Program-made: the position numbers and the translations under genes | Shown here: in pieces, positions 25,421 to 31,988 of the stretch | Layout: the number at the start of each line of letters is the position of its first letter | Numbering within the stretch: position 1 is the stretch's first letter | Source of the DNA: UBA4363 sp002393965 | Lineage (GTDB): Bacteria > Bacteroidota > Bacteroidia > Bacteroidales > Paludibacteraceae | Reading direction: 5' to 3' | Assembly: GCA_946542925.1 (NCBI GenBank) | Contig: CAMNLA010000006.1 | Location: forward strand, 124,001 to 188,000 | DNA: 64,000 bases | Notes under the pieces: generated by a model | What the model was told of the DNA's origin: nothing | Database searches by the model: none | What the model saw: the letters and a program-made list of their open reading frames with translations, nothing else

Positions 25421-26191
25421 GTGAAAATCAAGAAAATTTTGGTTTCACAGCCGAAGCCGGCATCAGAAAAATCTCCTTATTACGATATTGAAAAGAAATA
25501 TGGAGTCAATATTGAATTTCGTCCGTTCATTAAAGTTGACCCTGTTTCATCGAAGGAGTTCCGTGCGCAGAAGGTAAACATTCTAGACCATACTGCGATT
25601 ATCTTCACTGCCAAGACGGGGATAGATCATTTTTTTCGCCTTTGCAAAGAACTTCGAATAGAAATCCCAGATTCGTTAAAATATTTTTGTATATCCGAAA
25701 AGGTTTCTCTCTACCTTCAGCACTATGTACAATATAGAAAACGAAAAGTCTTTTTTGGCACGACAGGGAAGTTCCCTTCTTTATTAGAGCATATAGACAA
25801 GCATAAAGAAGAAAAATTCTTATTGGTTTGTACTGATGTACATAACGAGGAGAATACCCGCTTGCTTGACGAGCATGGGGTAAACTTCAAGATGGGAGTG
25901 ATGTATAGAACGGTAAGCAATGATTTCAGGCCAGACGAAAAATTTGATTATGACATGCTGGTGTTTTTTTCGCCAAATGGAATCGCTTCTTTACAGAAAA
26001 ATTTCCCAAATTTTGAGCAAGGAGACATTTCTATTGCTTGTTTTGGTGCTAATACTGCCAAGGCCGTCTCCGAAGCGGGGCTTCGCCTTGACTGCGAAGC
26101 TCCGACACAACAATATTCTTCTATGTCTGCTGCCATAGAAGGATATCTAAAAGAGGTGCTGAAAAAGGAGAAAGTGGCAAAGAAAAAGTAA
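25421..26191 (+). CDS. hemD: Uroporphyrinogen-III synthase family protein
   Basis: Would cyclise and invert ring D of hydroxymethylbilane in tetrapyrrole synthesis. The 256-residue protein begins with GTG 25421 (MKIKKILVSQPKP). HemD sequences are poorly conserved; recognisable here are the early ILVSQP start, IIFTAKTGIDHFF, VFFSPNGIASL and IACFGANTAKAVSEAG, the two-lobed HemD pattern. The C-terminus is lysine-rich. Whether this organism has a full haem pathway cannot be judged, since no other hem genes lie in the window. It ends at a terminator hairpin before rnpA. Confidence 0.8.
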   Translation: MKIKKILVSQPKPASEKSPYYDIEKKYGVNIEFRPFIKVDPVSSKEFRAQKVNILDHTAIIFTAKTGIDHFFRLCKELRIEIPDSLKYFCISEKVSLYLQHYVQYRKRKVFFGTTGKFPSLLEHIDKHKEEKFLLVCTDVHNEENTRLLDEHGVNFKMGVMYRTVSNDFRPDEKFDYDMLVFFSPNGIASLQKNFPNFEQGDISIACFGANTAKAVSEAGLRLDCEAPTQQYSSMSAAIEGYLKEVLKKEKVAKKK

Positions 26192-26208
26192 GAGGTTCTT
26201 TGCAGCAG

Positions 26209-26243
26209 AGGCAAAAGTTTTACGAGCTTTTGTCTGTTTTTTA
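26209..26243 (+). terminator. Terminator after hemD
   Basis: AGGCAAAAG (26209-26217) pairs with CTTTTGTCT (26227-26235, one G-U), followed by GTTTTTTAG. Confidence 0.65.
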
Positions 26244-26290
26244 GTTTTTTCTTTTGATTCTCAAAGCGCCCCGATAGATAAAGGAGCAGA

Positions 26291-26776
26291 ATGACAAAAA
26301 GGGTCAATACATTTCCGAAGAAGGAACATCTGAGAGGAGATGTTCGTATTTCTTCTGTTATGCGAACGGGAAAGGCCTTTCTTGTATATCCGATAAAAGT
26401 TGTTTATTCTCCAGATGTCGAAGACGAACGACATGCTCATTGCCAAATCACGAAGATTCCTCCGGTTCGATTAATGGTTGCGGCCCCCAAACGACGCTTG
26501 CGTCATGCCGTAGATCGTAATTTGGTCAAGAGACGTTTGCGAGAAGCGTATAGAACAGCCAAACAACCTCTTTTTGAGAAATTGCTGCAGAATAATATGC
26601 GCTTGCTTCTTATTTTTCGTTTTGTGGCAAATGAACCTCAGGATTTTGTTTCGATCTCTAAAAGCGTCTCAAAAGCGTTGGCTCGACTTATCCAAATCGT
26701 TGACACACAAGAATTTCGCGAAAATATGCGGGCATCTCAGATGCGCATGTTAGGCAGCAAAGAGTCTCAGGGCTAA
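26291..26776 (+). CDS. rnpA: Ribonuclease P protein component
   Basis: Protein subunit that helps RNase P RNA bind pre-tRNA. The 161 residues are somewhat longer than the usual 110-140. The conserved RNR motif is clear (AVDRNLVKRRLREAYR), after FPKKEHLRGD and RLMVAAPKRRLRHAV. It is followed 38 bases later by yidD, the usual neighbour. rpmH, which directly precedes rnpA in many bacteria, is here 0.9 kb downstream with its own promoter. Confidence 0.93.
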   Translation: MTKRVNTFPKKEHLRGDVRISSVMRTGKAFLVYPIKVVYSPDVEDERHAHCQITKIPPVRLMVAAPKRRLRHAVDRNLVKRRLREAYRTAKQPLFEKLLQNNMRLLLIFRFVANEPQDFVSISKSVSKALARLIQIVDTQEFRENMRASQMRMLGSKESQG

Positions 26777-26814
26777 TGCTTGTTTTCCCATTTTCTTAAA
26801 GACTCCAAAAATCC

Positions 26815-27078
26815 ATGAATAGATTCAAATGTCTTCTTTCTCGTGTCTTTCTAAGTTTGAAATTCATGATTTCTTGGATCATTCTCCTTCCCATTTACTT
26901 TTACAGGCGATGCGTGTCCCCGCTTCTTCCTTCTTCGTGCCGCTTCACTCCTACTTGCTCTGCCTATGCGGTAGAAGCCATTAAGAAACACGGACCATTC
27001 AAAGGCCTTGTCTTGACAATTTGGAGAATACTTCGTTGCAATCCGTGGGGAGGATCAGGGTACGACCCCGTACCCTGA
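26815..27078 (+). CDS. yidD: Membrane protein insertion efficiency factor YidD
   Basis: Small inner-membrane-associated protein that aids YidC/Sec-dependent insertion. The 87 residues include an amphipathic N-terminus and the family core: PIYFYRRCVSPLLPSSCRF, TPTCSAYAVEAI and RCNPWGGSGYDPVP at the very end. Three conserved Cys are present. It is the last gene of the rnpA unit; the next 573 bases hold no convincing gene. Confidence 0.95.
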   Translation: MNRFKCLLSRVFLSLKFMISWIILLPIYFYRRCVSPLLPSSCRFTPTCSAYAVEAIKKHGPFKGLVLTIWRILRCNPWGGSGYDPVP

Positions 27079-27184
27079 TTGCTTTGTGCATACAAACGCC
27101 TATCAGTCACAGGATAACTTTTTCACTACTCATTTTGACCAATAGGCCAGCTTTTGTGTTCGCCTATATACGCGCATTTCCACT

Positions 27185-27212
27185 GTAGAGACGTTTTATG
27201 AAACGTATCTAC
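27185..27212. repeat. REP-like palindrome
   Basis: GTAGAGACGTTT (27185-27196), TATG loop, AAACGTATCTAC (27201-27212): a 12-bp stem with one mismatch. The GTAGAGACG...CGTCTCTAC pattern resembles palindromic repeats I know from other Bacteroidota and cyanobacterial genomes. Only one copy is in this window. Confidence 0.5.
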
Positions 27213-27475
27213 GACAATAACACAAACGCCCCATCGATTTATTCCATCGGTTTTATCATCTGTTCGATGGTTATTCTTTTTTCTTGTTTGTTTTGCTGAA
27301 GACAAATATAATGAAAAATGAATATTTAAGCGTGAAAAATGAGAATGGCGCTTCGCTTGCTTCGTGTACGTTTGGCAAGTCGGGGCTTTGATGAGTACGT
27401 AAGAAACCGAGAGCGGTAAGGTCATCAATAATATTGGGGTTTCCCGAGTACGGATGAAGAAAAATTACTTTTTAA

Positions 27476-27506
27476 TTTGTTGGTTAAGAAATTATATCTA
27501 ATTTTG
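27476..27506 (+). promoter_or_regulatory. Consensus Bacteroidota promoter for rpmH
   Basis: TTTG (27476-27479), 19-base spacer, TAATTTTG (27499-27506): both elements and the spacing match the consensus exactly. The leader to rpmH is about 140 nt. Confidence 0.8.
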
Positions 27507-27580
27507 CAACCCCGTAAATCAAACATAGGAAGGCTTAGCAAAATTCGTTTTTCTAAGTAAAAGGAGGAATTCAGACGATC

Positions 27581-27622
27581 ATGATCGGATCGTTGTTGGT
27601 TTTAATGGTTTACGGAAGTTAA
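27581..27622 (+). CDS. Possible 13-codon leader ORF upstream of rpmH
   Basis: ATG 27581 reads MIGSLLVLMVYGS and stops at 27622. An AAAGGAGG lies at 27560-27567, 13 bases before the ATG (rather far). An ACGATC/GATCGT hairpin spans the start codon. It could be a translated leader, or the purine-rich stretch may have another role. Confidence 0.25.
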   Translation: MIGSLLVLMVYGS

Positions 27623-27651
27623 CCCCAAAAAGAAAAGAAAAAACATAACCG

Positions 27652-27807
27652 ATGAAACAGACATTCCAGCCACACAACAGAAAGAGAGTTAACAAACACG
27701 GATTCCGTGAAAGAATGAGTTCAAAAAACGGACGTCGCGTCTTGGCATCTCGTCGAGCAAAAGGACGTTTTAAATTGACAGTTTCTGACGAGCAGCACGG
27801 TAAATAG
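27652..27807 (+). CDS. rpmH: 50S ribosomal protein L34
   Basis: The 51-residue basic protein starts MKQTFQPHNRKRVNKHGFRE and continues ERMSSKNGRRVLASRRAKGR, unmistakably L34. It sits in the 23S rRNA core of the large subunit. It has its own consensus promoter at 27476 and a terminator at 27871. It lies downstream of rnpA-yidD rather than in the common rpmH-rnpA order. Confidence 0.97.
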   Translation: MKQTFQPHNRKRVNKHGFRERMSSKNGRRVLASRRAKGRFKLTVSDEQHGK

Positions 27808-27870
27808 TGATGCTTTGAAGCCTTCCTTCTGTTTTGACAGAAAGAAGCTTATTGAGTTCGATAATAAGAC

Positions 27871-27907
27871 AAAAAGGGGTGACGCTATGTTAGTGTTACC
27901 CTTTTTT
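27871..27907 (+). terminator. Terminator after rpmH
   Basis: AAAAAGGG (27871-27878) pairs with CCCTTTTT (27899-27906), and TGACGCTA/TAGTGTTA pairs inside. The following T run merges with the next promoter. Confidence 0.7.
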
Positions 27908-27908
27908 A

Positions 27909-27916
27909 TATCTTTG
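27909..27916 (+). promoter_or_regulatory. -7 box TATCTTTG for the PASTA gene
   Basis: Perfect box 24 bases before ATG 27941, directly abutting the rpmH terminator. Confidence 0.6.
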
Positions 27917-27940
27917 GTAGGACAAAAAGGGATTCGAAAA

Positions 27941-28645
27941 ATGAATAGCAAAACAAAACAATTTTTTCAGTTTGTTTTCAGCAGGGGATTTCTGAAGCAA
28001 ATAGGGTTAATGTTGGTCGTTTTATTTATCCTGATTTTTTTGACCTTTATGTTTATCCGTTTCTATACCAATCATGGGGAGGCGGTTGAGGTTCCGGCGC
28101 TCAAGGGTTTAACTATGGAAGAAGCAGGACTTCTTCTTTCTCATCACAATTTGCAATATGAAATCATTGATTCTGTATATGATGCAAAAGCTGTCCGAGG
28201 ATCTATAATTGAGCAAGTTCCTGCTGCAGGAGAATTCGTCAAGTCGGGACGTTCTATCTATATTACTATCAACACTGTTAACAAACCTCTTATCGTTTTA
28301 CCTGATGTCAAGGACCTTTCTATGCGAAATGCGAGAGCCTTGCTCGAGTCCCAGGGTTTAAAAGTAATAGGTATCGAGCAGCAACCAGGCGAACAAAATG
28401 ATCTCGCCCTTTATGCCAAGACAGTCTCTGGGCATCAATTGGTAGCGGGAGAGCGTATTGCAATTGAGTCTTCTGTTATTCTTGTGGTTAGTCATAACAG
28501 TGACTTATCTCTGGTTCCAGACACTTTTTCGAACACGAGCGCAAATGATATCATTAGTGAAGGCCTACAGGAAGAGAATGGCGAAATCCCATCTTCATCG
28601 TCCAAACGGACAAGAAAATCTGGCGATATAGAAGATTTTTTTTGA
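27941..28645 (+). CDS. Membrane-anchored PASTA-domain protein
   Basis: The 234 residues start at ATG 27941; an in-frame extension upstream overlaps a terminator and promoter and is rejected. There is one membrane helix (about 16-42, LKQIGLMLVVLFILIFLTF). Then come two PASTA domains: VEVPALKGLTMEEAGLLLS...IIEQVPAAGEFV, and VLPDVKDLSMRNARALLE. A third, weaker unit ends the protein (LVPDTFSNTSANDII). PASTA domains bind peptidoglycan or beta-lactam-like ligands in kinases and PBPs; here no kinase domain is present. It lies 23 bases upstream of the RluD-type gene. Confidence 0.88.
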   Translation: MNSKTKQFFQFVFSRGFLKQIGLMLVVLFILIFLTFMFIRFYTNHGEAVEVPALKGLTMEEAGLLLSHHNLQYEIIDSVYDAKAVRGSIIEQVPAAGEFVKSGRSIYITINTVNKPLIVLPDVKDLSMRNARALLESQGLKVIGIEQQPGEQNDLALYAKTVSGHQLVAGERIAIESSVILVVSHNSDLSLVPDTFSNTSANDIISEGLQEENGEIPSSSSKRTRKSGDIEDFF

Positions 28646-28668
28646 CCCTTTATTCAAATAAAACAAAA

Positions 28669-29757
28669 ATGACGGAGACGCCTGATGTTTCAAGGAATGA
28701 TACTTTTTTTGAGGAAGAAGAGTCTGAAATCGAATCTTTTTCCGAAGAAAAATATGAACACTTCCATTTTTCGGTTGACAAAGGAGCTAAGTCGGTTCGT
28801 ATAGACAAATATCTGGTCAACTGCATGGCGGAGATCTCGCGTAATCGTATCCAATCTGCTGCGGATGCAGGTTCTATTTTGGTTAATGGTTCTCCAGTCA
28901 AATCTAATTATAAGATTAAACCATTGGATGAAATATCTATCTGTCTGTCTTATCCGCCTAGTAATTATGAAATAGTACCGCAGGATATTCCTATCAAAAT
29001 CGTCTATGAAGACGATCAACTTCTAGTAGTGGACAAGCAACCAGGGTTAGTGGTTCATCCTGGTTTCGGAAATTTCGAGGGGACTCTTCTGAATGCTATT
29101 GCCTATCATCTGAAAGACAATCCTAACTTCGATGTCAACGACCCGAACCTTGGTCTCGTACACCGAATCGACAAAGATACATCTGGTCTGCTTCTGGTCG
29201 CTAAAACGGCGGAAGCAAAGAGTAAACTGGCGAAACAATTTTACGAAAAAACCACTCATCGCCGATATCAGACCCTCTTATGGGGCAATATTCCAGAGGA
29301 GACGGGAACAGTAACCGGAAATATTGCCAGAGATATTCGTGATAGATTACGTATGGCTGTATATCCGGCTGGTGGAGAGATCGGAAAATCTGCGGTGACC
29401 CATTATCGTGTCCTTGAGCGATTTGGTTATGTAACACTCGTAGAATGCCGCTTAGAGACCGGACGGACTCACCAGATCAGAGTTCATATGGCACACATTG
29501 GACATCCGGTATTCTGTGACGAAAGATATGGAGGAGATGAAATACTTTGGGGGGAGAGAACATCTAAATACAAGTCTTTCATTCATAATTGTTTTTCTCT
29601 TTGTCCTCGTCAGGCATTACATGCAAAGGAACTGGGTTTCGTACATCCAACAACGGGGATATTTATGAAGTTCGATAGCTCTTTGCCAACTGACATGCAG
29701 GCTCTTATTGAGAAGTGGCGTATTTACTCAGAGGCTCGTCCTTCTTTCCATGGATAA
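28669..29757 (+). CDS. rluD: RluA/RluD-family 23S rRNA pseudouridine synthase
   Basis: Isomerises specific uridines of 23S rRNA (RluD acts on helix 69). The 362 residues start at ATG 28669. The N-terminus is acidic (EEEESEIESF), then an S4 RNA-binding domain at about 38-100 (RIDKYLVNCMAEISRNRIQS, then GSILVNG). The catalytic motif VHRIDKDTSGLLLVAK holds the nucleophilic Asp. ETGRTHQIRVHMAHIGHPV is the second conserved block. The specific target is inferred from similarity to RluD; RluC-type is possible. A copy of the 82-base repeat begins at its stop codon. Confidence 0.9.
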   Translation: MTETPDVSRNDTFFEEEESEIESFSEEKYEHFHFSVDKGAKSVRIDKYLVNCMAEISRNRIQSAADAGSILVNGSPVKSNYKIKPLDEISICLSYPPSNYEIVPQDIPIKIVYEDDQLLVVDKQPGLVVHPGFGNFEGTLLNAIAYHLKDNPNFDVNDPNLGLVHRIDKDTSGLLLVAKTAEAKSKLAKQFYEKTTHRRYQTLLWGNIPEETGTVTGNIARDIRDRLRMAVYPAGGEIGKSAVTHYRVLERFGYVTLVECRLETGRTHQIRVHMAHIGHPVFCDERYGGDEILWGERTSKYKSFIHNCFSLCPRQALHAKELGFVHPTTGIFMKFDSSLPTDMQALIEKWRIYSEARPSFHG

Positions 29758-29839
29758 AGAACCTTTTTGTTAAGCCAGATGAGCAAAGTCAAACTTGTTT
29801 GAACTTTGCCATGGCGAAAAAAGGACTAATGAAATTGAA
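29758..29839 (+). repeat. 82-base dispersed repeat, copy 2
   Basis: Immediately follows the rluD stop. One base differs from copy 1 and one from copy 3. The hairpin is at 29784-29808, the micro-ORF at 29779-29802, and the second ATG at 29811 opens a 25-codon frame. The rest of the 29758-30107 gap holds an inverted repeat (29849) and a terminator (30053), with no gene. Confidence 0.9.
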
Positions 29840-29848
29840 GGGAAAACA

Positions 29849-29878
29849 TCGACAATTAAGTTCGAGGGAAATTGTCGA
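29849..29878. repeat. 9-bp inverted repeat
   Basis: TCGACAATT (29849-29857) and AATTGTCGA (29870-29878) are perfect complements around a 12-base loop, just downstream of repeat copy 2. No T run follows, so it is not an obvious terminator. Confidence 0.5.
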
Positions 29879-30052
29879 GTCGCTGTAATAGGGAAAGTCT
29901 AATGTTCCATGCGAAGTTTATGAATGAGGAAATTTCGAAGGGACAGGTATTCGGAGTATGGACATAGCAGAAAATGTTATGAGGTCGCTTTTGGCTGTGT
30001 TAGAATACAGACGAGAAAAGACAGACGTACTTCTTCTTCCGAAATTTAAAAA

Positions 30053-30088
30053 AAAGCGAAATATCTTTTGAGGAAGATATTTCGCTTT
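30053..30088. terminator. Bidirectional terminator, 15-bp perfect stem
   Basis: AAAGCGAAATATCTT (30053-30067) pairs with AAGATATTTCGCTTT (30074-30088). A and T runs on both sides serve the minus-strand FKBP pair and the plus-strand rluD transcript. Confidence 0.85.
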
Positions 30089-30107
30089 AAATGAAGAAGT
30101 CGTTAAT

Positions 30108-30977
30108 TTATTTGCTTTTTATTTCAAGCAGTTCGATGTCGAAAATAAGAGGAGAAAATGGTGGTATGACAAATTGACCATCAGGACTTTGTATTCCCTG
30201 TTCGCCGTATCCTAATTGATAGGGAACGTATAGTTTCCATTTAGAACCTACTGGCATGATTGTTAGAGCCTCTTTCCATCCTTTAATTAAATTCCCTACT
30301 TGAAAAGTGGCAGGACCATTCCCGTGTTGAGTATTGCTGTCTATTATAGTGCCATCTGGCAAGGTCAAGGTATAATTGCAAGATACAATATCCTTCTCCG
30401 TGGCGTGGGTTTTACCATTCCCGGCTTTGATTACCTCATATTGTAAGCCGCTGCTTGTCGTAATTATCCCTTTTTTCTTTCCATTTTGAGACATAAATGC
30501 CTCCGCGCTTTTCTTGTTTTGTCCGTATTGTTTGATGATTTGAGAGGACTGCGCTTTCTGGAATTGCTCTCGAAGGTAGCTATCTGCATCTTCAGCAGTG
30601 ATCAATACGTCCTTCTGGTCAACCGCTTGTTTTAGTGCAGCAACGACAAGTTCTTTGTCAATTGGCAATACACTGCTATCTTTTTCAGCTTGAGCGATGG
30701 AGGCAGCAACCTGTAATCCGATCATATAGAAGCGAAGCGAAGAGTCATTCTTTTGATCTAATCCCGCCTGCAAGCCTGCCATAAACGCATTGTAATTTTC
30801 TCCTTTTGTCTCTTTCTCCAGCGCTTTAGAGACATTTTGCCCTTCCATGACACCGTAGGCATAACTAATAGAGTCTTTCTGAGTTTTGAGTTCGTTAACC
30901 GGTTTGTTGCAGGAGCAGAAAACAAAGCCTCCGATAAAGAGACTTAAAAGGACTTTTGTCATTGTTTTATTCATCAC
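30108..30977 (-). CDS. FKBP-type peptidyl-prolyl isomerase, lipoprotein
   Basis: Prolyl isomerase and folding factor of the envelope. The 289 residues start MMNKTMTKVLLSLF and carry a lipobox with GFVFCSC, so it is likely anchored to a membrane. An N-terminal dimerisation domain typical of Mip/FkpA proteins (about 30-160, with DSISYAYGVMEGQNVSKAL) precedes the FKBP domain (about 170-287, GLQYEVIKAGNGKTHAT, then GWKEALTIMPVGSKWKLYVP). It begins 12 bases after the second FKBP gene, so the two form an operon. Confidence 0.9.
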   Translation of the reverse strand: MMNKTMTKVLLSLFIGGFVFCSCNKPVNELKTQKDSISYAYGVMEGQNVSKALEKETKGENYNAFMAGLQAGLDQKNDSSLRFYMIGLQVAASIAQAEKDSSVLPIDKELVVAALKQAVDQKDVLITAEDADSYLREQFQKAQSSQIIKQYGQNKKSAEAFMSQNGKKKGIITTSSGLQYEVIKAGNGKTHATEKDIVSCNYTLTLPDGTIIDSNTQHGNGPATFQVGNLIKGWKEALTIMPVGSKWKLYVPYQLGYGEQGIQSPDGQFVIPPFSPLIFDIELLEIKSK

Positions 30978-30989
30978 TTTTTTATTAAT

Positions 30990-31685
30990 TTATTTTACTT
31001 CCAATAATTCCACATCAAAGATGAGGGTTGAGTACGGAGGTATTAGACCTGCCGGTTGGCTACCATATCCAAGTTCTGAAGGAATATACAAGCGGTATTT
31101 GGACCCGGCAGACATCAATTGCAACCCTTCTGTCCATCCCGGAATGACACGATCGAGACGAAATTCAAGGGGTTCGTTTCGGGCATAGGAACTATCAAAG
31201 ACTTTGTCGTCTATCAGACGCCCCTCATAGTTAACTTTCACGGTAGAAGTTTTGGTTGGTTTTACTCCCGAACCTTCTTTCAGTATTTCGTATTGTAATC
31301 CAGATGCTGTTGTCGTAATGCCAGGTCTTTTCTTGTTTTCTTCTAGGTACGCCTTGTTTTTCGCAATCTGTTCAGCTGTTTTCTTTTGTATTTGCATAGT
31401 CATGAATGTATTGACGATACTGTCTGCCATTTCTTTTGACATATGTTGTGTTTCGCGCTTTAATGTAGTGGATAGTCCTTGTGAGATAAGGTCTGCATTC
31501 TGTTGTTGACCTAATGTCTCGTCCAATTGACGGCGCAAATCATAACCAACCATCACGCCTATAGCATAATTAACGGAATCGGACTGATTTGAAAGAGAGA
31601 CCTCTTTTGGCGATTCTCTTTTTGCGGCAGAAATATCGACTGCTAATGTCAGGAGAATCAAGGCGGCAATAAGAATTTTCTTCAT
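30990..31685 (-). CDS. FKBP-type peptidyl-prolyl isomerase, periplasmic
   Basis: The 231-residue paralogue of the downstream gene. The N-terminal signal peptide (KKILIAALILLTLAVDISA, cleavage near ISAA) lacks a lipobox, so it is probably periplasmic. The dimerisation region contains DSVNYAIGVMVGYDLRRQL; the FKBP domain runs from about 120 (GLQYEILKEGSGVKPTKT) to the end with GWTEGLQLMSAGSKYRLYIP. Two adjacent FKBPs with different anchoring suggest division of labour in outer-membrane protein folding (inference). It is divergent from purH. Confidence 0.9.
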   Translation of the reverse strand: MKKILIAALILLTLAVDISAAKRESPKEVSLSNQSDSVNYAIGVMVGYDLRRQLDETLGQQQNADLISQGLSTTLKRETQHMSKEMADSIVNTFMTMQIQKKTAEQIAKNKAYLEENKKRPGITTTASGLQYEILKEGSGVKPTKTSTVKVNYEGRLIDDKVFDSSYARNEPLEFRLDRVIPGWTEGLQLMSAGSKYRLYIPSELGYGSQPAGLIPPYSTLIFDVELLEVK

Positions 31686-31853
31686 TTTATCAAATGATTT
31701 TCGGTTTTATAGTTCTTAAAAATACGGCACAATCAAACAGAGAAGTATTGCGAAGATACGTATAAATCGTAGGATAGAGAATGACAAAACATTTTTTTTA
31801 AATCTAATAGCCTTTTTAGTGTTTTTTAGTGTTTTAAAACCGCTTGTTTTTAG

Positions 31854-31861
31854 TATTTTTG
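31854..31861 (+). promoter_or_regulatory. -7 box TATTTTTG for purH
   Basis: Perfect TAnnTTTG box. Two direct TTTTTAGTG units (about 31813-31831) lie just upstream. The 120-nt leader is mostly made of repeat copy 3. In the 31686-31988 gap the FKBP side shows only an imperfect minus-strand box (TATCTTCG, near 31751-31758). Confidence 0.55.
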
Positions 31862-31899
31862 CAACCTACTATAATAATTTTCTGAAAGAAAGACGAAAT

Positions 31900-31981
31900 A
31901 GAACCTTTTTGTTAAGCCAGATGAGCAAAGTCAAACTTGTTTGAACATTGCCATGGCGAAAAAAGGACTAATGAAATTGAA
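31900..31981 (+). repeat. 82-base dispersed repeat, copy 3, in the purH leader
   Basis: Lies between the purH promoter and its native ATG. It carries the micro-ORF (31921-31944) and the hairpin (31926-31950, weakened by one change). Its second ATG (31953) is in frame with purH, so translation from the repeat would add 12 residues to PurH. Confidence 0.9.
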
Positions 31982-31988
31982 CTATAAA

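Larger units (their letters stand above)
27079..27651. other. 573-base intergenic region upstream of rpmH
   Basis: No convincing gene. It contains a REP-like palindrome (27185-27212), a consensus promoter (27476-27506) and a 145-nt rpmH leader with a 13-codon ORF. A 100-codon open frame on the minus strand (27126-27428) has no recognisable features and spans the palindrome; I regard it as chance. No SRP RNA, tmRNA or RNase P RNA signature is visible. Confidence 0.7.

Noticed and set aside
27126..27428. 100-codon minus-strand frame upstream of rpmH
   Set aside because: It includes the REP-like palindrome, has no recognisable domain, and lacks a promoter box or ribosome site.
27079..30107. tRNA, SRP RNA, tmRNA or RNase P RNA genes in the larger gaps
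   Set aside because: No T-loop GTTCGA-type arms, CCA ends, or conserved cores of these RNAs were visible in any gap.
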